This document shows positions 6,910-14,302 of a stretch of DNA of 18,662 bases, one piece after another. Every line of letters starts with the position of its first letter. The first letter of the stretch is position 1. Both the position numbers and the translations under genes were made by a program. The notes under the pieces are model-generated. The model ran no database searches. It was not told the origin of the DNA and was given only the letters and a program-made list of their open reading frames with translations. This DNA comes from an uncultured Prevotellaceae bacterium. GTDB lineage: Bacteria > Bacteroidota > Bacteroidia > Bacteroidales > Bacteroidaceae. The stretch is from the NCBI GenBank assembly GCA_937877605.1, contig CALFJA010000007.1, positions 1-18,662 on the forward strand, in the 5' to 3' direction.

Positions 6910-7953
6910 ATGACGGACGATTTCGACATCAGGAACGAGCAGTTTGCCTCTTCGGAGAAGGACTTTGAGAATGCCCTTCGCCCTCTCCGCTTTAACGATT
7001 TCAGCGGACAGCAGAGCGTGGTGGAGAACCTTGAGGTCTTTGTCGAGGCTGCCAAATACCGCAGGGAACCGCTGGACCACACCTTGTTGCACGGCCCTCC
7101 CGGACTGGGCAAGACCACACTGAGCAACATTATTGCCAATGAACTGGGCGTAGGGTTCAAGATTACGAGCGGTCCTGTGCTGGACAAGCCTGGCGACCTG
7201 GCCGGCATCCTGACATCGCTGGAGCCCAACGATGTGCTGTTCATCGACGAGATACACCGGCTCTCGCCCGTGGTGGAGGAATATCTCTACTCCGCCATGG
7301 AGGACTACCGCATTGACATCATGATTGACAAGGGTCCTTCGGCGCGCTCCATACAAATCGATTTGAACCCGTTCACGCTGGTGGGAGCCACTACCCGCAG
7401 CGGACTCTTGACCGCACCGCTCCGTGCCCGCTTCGGCATCAACATGCACCTGGAATATTACGAGCCCGAAACGCTGAAGCGAATCATACAGCGCAGTGCC
7501 GGCATCCTGGCCGTTCCCATTGACGAGGATGCGGCAGTCGAGATAGCACGGCGCTCCCGCGGCACGCCTCGTATTGCCAACTCGCTGCTCCGCAGGGTGC
7601 GCGACTTTGCCCAGGTGAAGGGAACGGGCCGGATAGACAGCCGCATTGCCAACTTCGCACTCAAGGCGTTGAACATTGACCAGTACGGACTCGACGAGAT
7701 TGACAACAAGATACTGCTCACGATTATCGACAAGTTCCGCGGCGGTCCCGTGGGACTCTCCACCATAGCCACCGCCGTCGGCGAAGATTCCGGCACCATC
7801 GAGGAAGTCTATGAGCCTTTCCTCATCATGGAAGGCTTCATCAAACGCACCCCGAGAGGACGCGTGGCTACCGCCCTGGCCTATGAGCACATGGGCAGGA
7901 ACATCTTCAAAAGCAACAACATAGAACCGAACCTGTTTGATGGGAAAGACTAA
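6910..7953 (+). CDS. ruvB: Holliday junction branch migration ATPase RuvB
   Basis: The hexameric AAA+ motor that, with RuvA, drives branch migration of Holliday junctions in recombinational repair. The start at 6910 gives MTDDFDIRNEQF, which matches the family, in preference to an open frame extending 50 codons further upstream. The 347-residue protein shows Walker A GPPGLGKTT at 62-70, Walker B FIDEIHRL at 111-118, sensor 1 GATTR at 159-163, the arginine-finger region PLRARFG at 170-176, and a C-terminal winged-helix domain with RGGPVGLSTIA. It is the first gene of a compact operon; the coaD start codon lies inside its last codons (14-base overlap). ruvA and ruvC are not in the window. Confidence 0.97.
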   Translation: MTDDFDIRNEQFASSEKDFENALRPLRFNDFSGQQSVVENLEVFVEAAKYRREPLDHTLLHGPPGLGKTTLSNIIANELGVGFKITSGPVLDKPGDLAGILTSLEPNDVLFIDEIHRLSPVVEEYLYSAMEDYRIDIMIDKGPSARSIQIDLNPFTLVGATTRSGLLTAPLRARFGINMHLEYYEPETLKRIIQRSAGILAVPIDEDAAVEIARRSRGTPRIANSLLRRVRDFAQVKGTGRIDSRIANFALKALNIDQYGLDEIDNKILLTIIDKFRGGPVGLSTIATAVGEDSGTIEEVYEPFLIMEGFIKRTPRGRVATALAYEHMGRNIFKSNNIEPNLFDGKD

Positions 7954-8398
7954 CCGCAAGGCCGTTTTCGTAGGAAGTTTCGACCCGTTTACCGCCGGGC
8001 ATGCCAACATCGTGGAGCGCACACTTGATCTCTTCGATGAAGTTGTCATCGGCGTGGGTGTGAACAGCGAGAAGACTTGTCTTTACAGCGAAGCCGAGCG
8101 TGTGGCTGCCATCCGGCAACTCTATGCCGACGAGCCTCGCATCGCAGTAAAGCCATACAATGACTGGACGGCCGACTTTGCCCGCCGGGAGGGTGCCTGC
8201 TGCATTGTCAAGGGCGTCCGCACGGCAAAGGATTTTCAATATGAACGGCGACAGGCCGACTTCAACCGCGAGAAAAGCGGCATCGAGACCATCCTCCTGA
8301 CGGCTGACAAGACACTGAAGAAGGTTTCCTCCACCCTTGTCAGGCAACGCATGAAAGAAGGAAAAGACACCTCTAAACTGCTACCAGAAAAGAAATGA
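7940..8398 (+). CDS. coaD: Pantetheine-phosphate adenylyltransferase (PPAT)
   Basis: Catalyses transfer of AMP from ATP to 4'-phosphopantetheine, giving dephospho-CoA, the fourth step of CoA biosynthesis from pantothenate. At 152 residues it has the normal family length. GSFDPFTAGH at 12-21 carries the nucleotidyltransferase T/HxGH signature, GVRTAKDFQYE is the mid-protein substrate loop, and KKVSSTLVRQRM corresponds to the ISSTxVR motif. The ATG at 7940 is used; a TTG just before it is in frame but unnecessary. The start overlaps ruvB by 14 bases and the stop overlaps the ybeY start as ATGA, so translation is probably coupled across the operon. Confidence 0.95.
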   Translation: MGKTNRKAVFVGSFDPFTAGHANIVERTLDLFDEVVIGVGVNSEKTCLYSEAERVAAIRQLYADEPRIAVKPYNDWTADFARREGACCIVKGVRTAKDFQYERRQADFNREKSGIETILLTADKTLKKVSSTLVRQRMKEGKDTSKLLPEKK

Positions 8399-8811
8399 TT
8401 ACATACAATGCCGAGAACATCGGCTTCCCCAGACTGAAACGCCGCCAGACAAGCGCCTGGATACGCAGCGTGGCCACCCAATACGGAAAGGAAGTGGGCG
8501 ACATCGGCTATCTCTTTGTCGACGACGAACGAATGCTTGAGGTGAACCGGCAGTACCTCGGGCACGATTACTATACCGACATCATCACCTTCGACTACAC
8601 CGAAGGCGACCGCATCAGTGGTGACATCGTCATTTCGCTCGACACCGTGCGCTCCAACGCCCGGCAGTTTGGCAAGGAGTACGACGAGGAACTCCACCGC
8701 GTCATCATTCACGGAGTGCTCCATCTCTGCGGCATCAACGACAAGGGACCCGGCGAGCGCGAGCAAATGGAGGCTGCAGAAGACCGCGCACTGCAAATGT
8801 TACCCACCTGA
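8395..8811 (+). CDS. ybeY: Endoribonuclease YbeY / rRNA maturation factor
   Basis: A small metal-dependent protein (UPF0054) needed for 16S rRNA 3'-end maturation and ribosome quality control. The 138-residue product shows VDDERMLEVNRQYLGHDYYTD (positions 42-62) and HGVLHLCG at 106-113. The usual motif HxxxHxxGxxH supplies three zinc ligands. Here H106 and H110 are present, but the third position falls in INDKG, with N or D and no His. I believe Bacteroidetes homologues commonly show this change, but that is from memory. The start overlaps the coaD stop by four bases (ATGA). It is the last gene before the strong terminator at 8917. Confidence 0.93.
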   Translation: MITYNAENIGFPRLKRRQTSAWIRSVATQYGKEVGDIGYLFVDDERMLEVNRQYLGHDYYTDIITFDYTEGDRISGDIVISLDTVRSNARQFGKEYDEELHRVIIHGVLHLCGINDKGPGEREQMEAAEDRALQMLPT

Positions 8812-8916
8812 ACAACCTATAAAACAAAAAAGAACCTTCGGCAGAACAGCCTATGGAACAACCCCTGCCAACTTGTTTTGCCGTCAAATTGAATAGCGTT
8901 CCTGCATGGACCGCAT

Positions 8917-8957
8917 AAAAAGGACCGTCTGTCTACCTGACAGTGCGGTCCTTTTTT
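8917..8957 (+). terminator. Bidirectional intrinsic terminator after ybeY
   Basis: AAAAAGGACCG at 8917-8927 pairs with CGGTCCTTTTT at 8946-8956, and an inner CTGTC/GACAG stem extends it. A run of six T follows on the plus strand. On the reverse strand the stem also ends in CCTTTTTA, so it can serve the leftward gene ending at 8994 as well. Confidence 0.9.
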
Positions 8958-8993
8958 GTCTGCATTTCGCTATCCGCAGTGTGGGAGCGATGG

Positions 8994-9509
8994 TCAGAAT
9001 ACGCGTTTAAAGGTGTAAGTTTCTTCGCCGTCGGAGTCGGAATCACCCAGCGTCAACTTGGTCGGTGTGAGTTCATGGATGACCAGGTCGCCGCCAACGG
9101 GAAAGTTGTTCAGCGTCCTTTCCTTTATTTCTTCCATGGCGGGCTTGAGCGCTTCCTTGAAAAGTTCATACATTCCGGGGTTCTCGTCCAAATCTTTCCG
9201 TGCCTCCTCGCAAAAGTCTATCCGGTCAATGGAAACATCTCCCTTGTCCTTCTGGTAGGAGATGTGGACTTTGTTGCCTTTCTGCCGGTAGGTACCCGGA
9301 ACGGTCAATGACATGTACAGCGTTCCGACCTCATCGATGTCGCCGCTCATTTCCATCCTCATGATGAGACTGCGGTCGAATGTCAGGTAGATGGTTATGT
9401 CTGCATCGTCGTCTCGCATCGATGTCATCCATTTCCCTTGCAACTGCTGTGCGTGTACGCCTGCTACCGACATCAGGAGCAACAGGAGTGCGGTAAGTTT
9501 TCTTTTCAT
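8994..9509 (-). CDS. Small secreted protein of unknown function, lipocalin-like pattern
   Basis: A 171-residue exported protein. The ATG at 9509 opens a signal peptide (MKRKLTALLLLLMSVAGVHA, cleavage before QQ); the longer open frame to 9599 would run through the promoter box. The mature part begins QLQGKW, followed by alternating hydrophobic strands (ADITIYLTF, SLIMRMEMSG, LYMSLTVPGTYR, KVHISYQ), then a charged helix at about 100-130, and a final strand TYTFKRVF. The LxGxW start plus antiparallel strands resembles lipocalin-like domains of small Bacteroidetes proteins, but this is only a pattern resemblance. It has its own promoter and is divergent from the gene at 9700. Confidence 0.7.
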   Translation of the reverse strand: MKRKLTALLLLLMSVAGVHAQQLQGKWMTSMRDDDADITIYLTFDRSLIMRMEMSGDIDEVGTLYMSLTVPGTYRQKGNKVHISYQKDKGDVSIDRIDFCEEARKDLDENPGMYELFKEALKPAMEEIKERTLNNFPVGGDLVIHELTPTKLTLGDSDSDGEETYTFKRVF

Positions 9510-9555
9510 AGTTTTTCGCATTAAGTTAGTAAGTAGTGTTTGTTGAATTCCGACA

Positions 9556-9563
9556 CAAATATA
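9556..9563 (-). promoter_or_regulatory. -7 promoter box of the leftward secreted protein
   Basis: The reverse strand reads TATATTTG, an exact TAnnTTTG match, 46 bases before the ATG at 9509. A TTG lies 17 bases upstream, closer than the usual 19-21. Confidence 0.55.
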
Positions 9564-9640
9564 CAATATTTCCAAAAAAACAACCCACCGGACGGACAAG
9601 GAAAAAACATAAATGTACTTCGTTTTTTAATAAAATCCTA

Positions 9641-9648
9641 TATATTTG
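9641..9648 (+). promoter_or_regulatory. -7 promoter box of the rightward secreted protein
   Basis: TATATTTG, an exact TAnnTTTG match, lies 51 bases before the ATG at 9700. With the box at 9556-9563 it makes a divergent promoter pair about 80 bases apart. Confidence 0.55.
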
Positions 9649-9699
9649 CAGGTGAAACTAATCACATTCATACCCTTACCTCTCAAAACCAGCAGCAAT

Positions 9700-10269
9700 A
9701 TGAAGAGAACCGCCACCGTCATAACAATCGTCATTTTCCTTTTTTGCACTTCCTGCACCATGGCACAGAAATCCAGTTGGCTGAAAAGGCTCAGCCTGTC
9801 TCTATCCCCCTCGAAGCAAAACAAGTCGAAACTGTCGGCCGACAAACTGGCCAAGGCCACTTTCATTGTCTATCACACCAACAATGGCTCCGTGGCACCG
9901 GAGTGGCATTACGACTGCGATGTCAAGGTTCTGAAGGACAATGTCAATGTAACCATTTGCTCCGGATACGGCAAACATGTGGTTTACAATGCCAACTGCC
10001 CCGTAACCCCTGAGGCGTACAGGCAGTTTCTGGACAAGCTCCTCAGCCAGAACATCCGCAACACGGCACCGAACGGCAGGGAACTCATGTGCGGTGCGGG
10101 AGCATCTGTCATCACGGTATATGTCGACCAGCAACTCATCTTCAGCGGGAACGAAGAGGTGAACCTGTTGGTTGAGAAGGGAAGCCTGGCCGATGCGTTC
10201 ATGCCCTTGTTGACGGAGGACATGAGAAACGCCGTGGCCGATCCCGCCGCCTTGCTCTCACCGCGGTAG
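9700..10269 (+). CDS. Small exported protein of unknown function, possibly lipoprotein
   Basis: A 189-residue protein that I do not recognise. The ATG at 9700 opens a hydrophobic signal (MKRTATVITIVIFLFCTSCT). It could be cleaved after MAQ at residue 23 or lipidated on C19, although CTSC is a poor lipobox. Residues 24-50 are basic and Ser-rich (SSWLKRLSLSLSPSKQNKSK). The rest has strands containing three further Cys residues besides those in the signal (C73, C87, C100), plus C131 in ELMCGAGASVITVYVDQQLIFSG. The segment FIVYHTNNGSVAPEWHYDCDVKV opens the folded part. A promoter box lies 51 bases upstream. No clear terminator follows; only a 5-bp AGGAC/GTCCT stem is present. The upstream longer frame from 9646 starts inside the promoter and is rejected. 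Confidence 0.7.
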   Translation: MKRTATVITIVIFLFCTSCTMAQKSSWLKRLSLSLSPSKQNKSKLSADKLAKATFIVYHTNNGSVAPEWHYDCDVKVLKDNVNVTICSGYGKHVVYNANCPVTPEAYRQFLDKLLSQNIRNTAPNGRELMCGAGASVITVYVDQQLIFSGNEEVNLLVEKGSLADAFMPLLTEDMRNAVADPAALLSPR

Positions 10270-10420
10270 GACTACGAATGTCCTGGCTTCTGCATCCCAC
10301 ACTATACCATGTCTTCAACCATCCGCTAAACCCTGTGTGCAATGCCACGGGGAAATGTTAAAACGGGCGTTTTTGAGATGTTTTGACGGAAAACGGAGTG
10401 CAGAAGGCGGACAAGTATGC

Positions 10421-10440
10421 TGCAACTGGGGCCCAAACGC
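10421..10440 (+). repeat. Dispersed 20-base repeat, copy A1
   Basis: TGCAACTGGGGCCCAAACGC here matches the reverse complement of 18460-18479 at 19 of 20 bases (one C/T difference). Both copies are intergenic and about 8 kb apart. Confidence 0.65.
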
Positions 10441-10509
10441 AATTTGTTTTCATGGTTTTCACACCGCAAGTGCCTCCCTCTCATCAGCCAACTGGATAGG
10501 AATTGCACC

Positions 10510-10528
10510 CCAAAAGAGCCCCAGACGC
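10510..10528 (+). repeat. Dispersed 19-base repeat, copy B1
   Basis: CCAAAAGAGCCCCAGACGC matches 18394-18412 at 18 of 19 bases in the same orientation. At 18.4 kb the unit forms the left arm of a long hairpin; here the matching right arm is missing. Confidence 0.65.
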
Positions 10529-10556
10529 AATCGAAGTAGGCGAAAATCAACCGATA

Positions 10557-10597
10557 AGAATGGGCAAGCCACTGTGTTTCAGCAACTTGCCCATTCT
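10557..10597. repeat. Hairpin with perfect 12-bp stem and 17-base loop
   Basis: AGAATGGGCAAG at 10557-10568 is the exact reverse complement of CTTGCCCATTCT at 10586-10597. No T run follows on the plus strand, so on its own it is not a standard terminator. Confidence 0.7.
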
Positions 10598-10601
10598 CCA
10601 A

Positions 10602-10628
10602 AATTTCGGCTTATTCGCGGCCGAAATT
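10602..10628. repeat. Hairpin with perfect 9-bp stem
   Basis: AATTTCGGC at 10602-10610 pairs with GCCGAAATT at 10620-10628 across a nine-base loop. It sits five bases after the previous hairpin, so the two form a tandem structure. Confidence 0.65.
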
Positions 10629-10641
10629 ATCTTCCTCACAA

Positions 10642-10713
10642 AAAAATCGATTCTGGCGACGATAAAACCGCAGTGTGCAATTTCCGTCTGCGGTGCAAAC
10701 GCTATCGATTTTT
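10642..10713 (-). terminator. Nested stem-loop terminator of the S41 protease gene
   Basis: Two inverted repeats are nested. The outer is AAAAATCGAT at 10642-10651 with ATCGATTTTT at 10704-10713, which covers the last codons of the gene. The inner is ACCGCAG at 10667-10673 with CTGCGGT at 10688-10694. On the reverse strand the inner stem is followed by TTTATCG and the outer by a run of seven T. Either could end leftward transcription of the GNAT-parE-S41 unit. Confidence 0.55.
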
Positions 10714-12291
10714 ATCCCCTTCCGGCAACAGCATTTTCAAGGTGTGCTGGAGTATCTGGTTGTCGCCGGCGGTTATCATGAAGCCCTCACCCGTGTCGAA
10801 AATGTCGGTGGCCAGCATCATGCGCAGGTATTTCCGCAGCCGGACGGCGCAGTTCTGCCGGTCGGTCTCGTCGGTGGGCTTCAACCCTTCGGCCTCGGCC
10901 TCCTGCAGGATGGCGTCAATCAGCGCCTGCGGCACGGCAAAATGCTGTGCGAAACTGTCGTAGGTGGGATATTTCCGGTTAAGTTCCTCGCGGTGGCTGT
11001 CCCAGTAGCGGGAACTGTGTTTCACGGCAATGCCCTTCGCAACAATCCTGGTGAACCATCGGGAGATGAGCGTCGTGTCCAGCGGTACGAAACTGTCGGG
11101 GATGATGCCTCCCCCACCGTAGACCACACGGTGCTGCTTCAGCGTGTAGAATTTCAGCGAGTCGTTCACATGGATGCTGTCGGCCGAGAAGATTTCGCCC
11201 GACTTCTCCCGTTCGAGAATCTCCTTCTCGTAATCCTTCCTGTGCCCCTTCTCAAAAGGTTTCTGTATGCACCGTCCCGAAGGTGTGTAGAAGTGTGCCA
11301 CCGTGACGCGCAGCATCGAGCCGTCGTTCAGTATCAGCGGCGACTGGATGCAGCCCTTACCGAACGAGCGGAGGCCGACAATGGTGCCGCGGTCGTGGTC
11401 CTGCAGGGCACCGGAGATGATTTCCGAGGCCGAAGCAGAGCCGTTGTTGATGAGCACATAGACGGGCAACTCCTTCAGCGAGCCGTGCCCATCGGCACGA
11501 TAATCGCGCCGCGGATAGTGCGAGCCTTCGCCATAGACAATGAGGTCGTCCCGCTGCAGAAACTCGTTCACAATCCGCACCGCCACCTCCAGCAGGCCGC
11601 CGGTGTTGTCCTGGAGGTCGAGAATGAGGGTCTGCATGCCTTCCCGCTGCAACCGGCGGACGGCACCCATGAACTCGTCGTAGCTGGTCTTGGCAAAGGT
11701 TTCCAGGCGGATGTAGCCCACCCGAGGGCGAATCATGTAGGCACAGTGTATGCTCTGCGTCGGAATGGCATCCCGCTGAATCTCGAACGGAAGCAGTTTC
11801 TTCACGCCGCGGCGCAGCACCTTCACCCTGACACGGCTGCCCTTCTTGCCGCGCAACCGCTTGTTGATTTCCTCCTGCTTCATCTTTACGCCTGCAATCG
11901 CGGTGTCGTTGACCGACACGATGCGGTCGCCTGGCAACAGCCCTGCCTTTGCCGAAGGACCTCCGGCCACCGTCTTCAGCACCAACAGCGTGTCCTCAAG
12001 CATCCGGTACTGCACGCCGATGCCGTCGAAGTGCCCTTCGAACATCTCACTCATGCGGCGCGCCTCCTCCGCCGGGGAGTATTGTGTATGCGGATCGAGG
12101 TTCTCTATCATGCCGCGAATGGCCTCATCGACCAGTCGCTCCTCACTGAGCGTATCGACATACATGCCCATCAGCGCCGAATGCACACGGAGCAATTTCG
12201 TGATTCCGCCCGGCTTGAGGTTGATGTTCAACTGTGCCGATGCCGACAACGGCAGCAGACAGCAGAAAAGGAAATGGAAGATTCTGTGCAT
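10702..12291 (-). CDS. S41 family C-terminal processing peptidase
   Basis: A serine protease of the CtpA/Prc (tail-specific) family that trims or degrades exported proteins in the periplasm. The 529-residue protein has a signal peptide ending SASAQ at residue 20. A PDZ domain lies at about 85-170 (GIGVQYR, then AGGPSAKAGLLPGDRIVSVND). The protease core follows at about 175-385. The catalytic dyad is probably S287 in NNGSASASE and K312 in SFGKG; their spacing of 25 equals the Ser452/Lys477 spacing of E. coli Prc. LILDLQDNTGG near 222-232 and YTPSGRCIQKP near 345 are further family landmarks. Residues 390-529 form a helical C-terminal extension. The gene starts 15 bases after parE ends, so it is co-transcribed with it. 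Confidence 0.92.
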   Translation of the reverse strand: MHRIFHFLFCCLLPLSASAQLNINLKPGGITKLLRVHSALMGMYVDTLSEERLVDEAIRGMIENLDPHTQYSPAEEARRMSEMFEGHFDGIGVQYRMLEDTLLVLKTVAGGPSAKAGLLPGDRIVSVNDTAIAGVKMKQEEINKRLRGKKGSRVRVKVLRRGVKKLLPFEIQRDAIPTQSIHCAYMIRPRVGYIRLETFAKTSYDEFMGAVRRLQREGMQTLILDLQDNTGGLLEVAVRIVNEFLQRDDLIVYGEGSHYPRRDYRADGHGSLKELPVYVLINNGSASASEIISGALQDHDRGTIVGLRSFGKGCIQSPLILNDGSMLRVTVAHFYTPSGRCIQKPFEKGHRKDYEKEILEREKSGEIFSADSIHVNDSLKFYTLKQHRVVYGGGGIIPDSFVPLDTTLISRWFTRIVAKGIAVKHSSRYWDSHREELNRKYPTYDSFAQHFAVPQALIDAILQEAEAEGLKPTDETDRQNCAVRLRKYLRMMLATDIFDTGEGFMITAGDNQILQHTLKMLLPEGDKNR

Positions 12292-12306
12292 GGAAGACTC
12301 GTTTGT

Positions 12307-14277
12307 TCAGTCAATAGGGTCGGTGTCGGGTTCGGCAAGGTCTTCCTCAATCACCAGGTTGTCGATGATGAAGCCCTGACGCTCCATCGTATTCTTGCCC
12401 ATATAGTACTCCAGGAGTTTCTGCACCTGGTCGTTCTTGTGCATGGTGACCTGCTCCAGACGGATGTCCGGACCGATGAAATGGACAAATTCCTCGGGAC
12501 TGATTTCACCGAGACCCTTGAAACGCGTGATTTCCGGGTCGGGTCCGAGGTCCTTGATGGCCTTTATGCGTTCGTCGTCGCTGTAGCAATAGCGGGTGAT
12601 GAAATCACTCTTGCGCTCCTTCTCCCCACGCCTGGCATCGGCTTCCTCCACCACTTTCTTGCTCTTTATCTTGGTGCGGCGGTTACGGACACGGAATAAC
12701 GGCGTCTGTAACACATACACATGCCCCTTCTTTATCAGGTCGGGGAAGAACTGAAGGAAGAAAGTGATAATCAGAAGGCGTATGTGCATGCCATCGACAT
12801 CGGCATCGGTGGCCACGATAACCTTGTTGTAGCGCAGCGAGTCGAGTCCGTCCTCAATGTCGAGGGCCGCCTGCAGCAGGTTGAACTCCTCGTTCTTGTA
12901 GACCACCTCCTTGGTCATCCCGAAGGTGTTCAGCGGCTTTCCGCGCAGCGAGAAGACTGCCTGGGTGTTCACATCGCGGCTTTTGGTAATGCTTCCGCTG
13001 GCCGAATCGCCCTCGGTTATGAAGATGCAGCTTTCCTCCTTGCGCTCGTTCTTCACATCGCTGTAGTGGATGCGGCAGTCGCGGAGTTTCTTATTATGCA
13101 GGTTTGCCTTCTTGGCGCGCTCCCGGGCAAGCTTGGCCACACCGGCCATGGCCTTCCGCTCGCGCTCGCTTTCCACAATCTTGTTCTGCATCACCTCGGC
13201 AATGTCGGAATGGATGTGCAGGAAATTGTCCACTTGCTGCTTGAGGAAGTCGCCCACATACTTGTTGATGGTCTCGGCGTTGGGTGCCATGTGGGTGGAA
13301 CCCAGCTTGATCTTGGTCTGGCTCTCGAACACAGGCTCCTCCACATTGATGGCTATGGCCGCCACGAGTCCGTTGCGGATGTCGATGTGCTCGTAGGCTT
13401 TCCCGAAGAATTCCTTGATTGTTTTGGCTATGTGTTCCTTGAAGGCGCTCTGGTGGGTGCCTCCTTGCGTGGTATGCTGGCCGTTCACAAATGAGTGATA
13501 TTCCTCTCCGTATTGGTTCGTATGGGTGAAAGCAACCTCGATGTCCTCACCCTTTATGTGGATGATTGGGTAGAGCCCGTCGGTCGTCATCGTGTCGTTC
13601 AGGAGGTCGGCGAGTCCGTTGCGGCTTGCTATCCGGTGCCCGTTGTACATGATGGTCAGTCCGGTGTTGAGATAGGTGTAGTTGCGCAGCATCTCCTCCA
13701 CGATTTCGTCGTGGAACGAAAAGTTTACGAACAGTTCCTCATCGGGTTCAAAGAAGATGTAGGTACCGTTCTCGTCGTTGCTCTTCTGTGTCTTGTCGAA
13801 GGTTTGGATGCCCTTTTCGTAGTTCAGTTCGCGCACCTTTCCTTCCCTGAACGACTTGACGGCAAAGTGCGCACTCAGGGCATTCACGGCCTTGACGCCC
13901 ACCCCGTTGAGTCCCACCGACTTCTTGAATGCCTTTGAGTCGTACTTGCCGCCGGTATTGAGCACGCTCACTGCCTCGGCAAGTTTGCCCTGGGGGATGC
14001 CCCGGCCGTAGTCACGCACACTGACGCGGCGGCTGTCTTCTATGTCGATTTCTATGCGCTTGCCGGCATTCATCTTAAATTCGTCGATACTGTTGTCTAT
14101 CACTTCCTTTAACAGCACATAGATACCGTCTTCCGGAAGGTTGCCGTCGCCGAGACGACCGATGTACATTCCCGGTCGGGTACGGATGTGCTCCATGTCC
14201 GAAAGGTGGCGGATATTCTCGTCGGTATAGGCAACCGGTTGCATCTGTTCTGGGTTCTTGTTGGTCTCTTCAGCCAT
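12307..14277 (-). CDS. parE: DNA topoisomerase IV subunit B
   Basis: The ATPase subunit of topoisomerase IV, which decatenates daughter chromosomes with ParC. The 656-residue protein has the GHKL ATP-binding fold (EVIDNSIDEF with N62, DYGRGIP at 89-95, VGLNGVGVKAVNALS at 121-135), a transducer domain with QHTTQGGTHQSAFKEHI near 267-283, and a TOPRIM domain with TEGDSASGS at 421-429 (E422) and the DADVDG metal site at 491-496. RFKGLGEI near 585 closes the C-terminal part. A charged stretch at about 535-560 separates TOPRIM from that region. I prefer ParE over GyrB because the protein is short and has neighbours typical of the Bacteroidales ParE locus, but motif reading alone cannot exclude GyrB. 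It begins 25 bases after the GNAT gene; no TAnnTTTG box lies between them. parC is not present. Confidence 0.9.
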   Translation of the reverse strand: MAEETNKNPEQMQPVAYTDENIRHLSDMEHIRTRPGMYIGRLGDGNLPEDGIYVLLKEVIDNSIDEFKMNAGKRIEIDIEDSRRVSVRDYGRGIPQGKLAEAVSVLNTGGKYDSKAFKKSVGLNGVGVKAVNALSAHFAVKSFREGKVRELNYEKGIQTFDKTQKSNDENGTYIFFEPDEELFVNFSFHDEIVEEMLRNYTYLNTGLTIMYNGHRIASRNGLADLLNDTMTTDGLYPIIHIKGEDIEVAFTHTNQYGEEYHSFVNGQHTTQGGTHQSAFKEHIAKTIKEFFGKAYEHIDIRNGLVAAIAINVEEPVFESQTKIKLGSTHMAPNAETINKYVGDFLKQQVDNFLHIHSDIAEVMQNKIVESERERKAMAGVAKLARERAKKANLHNKKLRDCRIHYSDVKNERKEESCIFITEGDSASGSITKSRDVNTQAVFSLRGKPLNTFGMTKEVVYKNEEFNLLQAALDIEDGLDSLRYNKVIVATDADVDGMHIRLLIITFFLQFFPDLIKKGHVYVLQTPLFRVRNRRTKIKSKKVVEEADARRGEKERKSDFITRYCYSDDERIKAIKDLGPDPEITRFKGLGEISPEEFVHFIGPDIRLEQVTMHKNDQVQKLLEYYMGKNTMERQGFIIDNLVIEEDLAEPDTDPID

Positions 14278-14302
14278 AGGTTGTGTATGATAATTGGCAT
14301 TT

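Larger units (their letters stand above)
10270..10701. other. Intergenic region of about 430 bases with hairpins and short repeats, no gene
   Basis: The two flanking genes converge on this stretch. Open frames inside it lack start context and protein motifs, or they continue as antisense shadows of the protease gene. It holds an AAAACG-gg-CGTTTT palindrome near 10361-10374, two short repeats also found near 18.4 kb (10421-10440 and 10510-10528), two perfect hairpins (10557-10597 and 10602-10628), and nested inverted repeats (10642-10713) that overlap the end of the protease gene. Confidence 0.6.

Noticed and set aside
10675..12699. A 674-codon open frame on the plus strand
   Set aside because: It is antisense to the S41 protease and the end of parE, both with intact catalytic motifs. 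The open frame is a by-product of their codon use.
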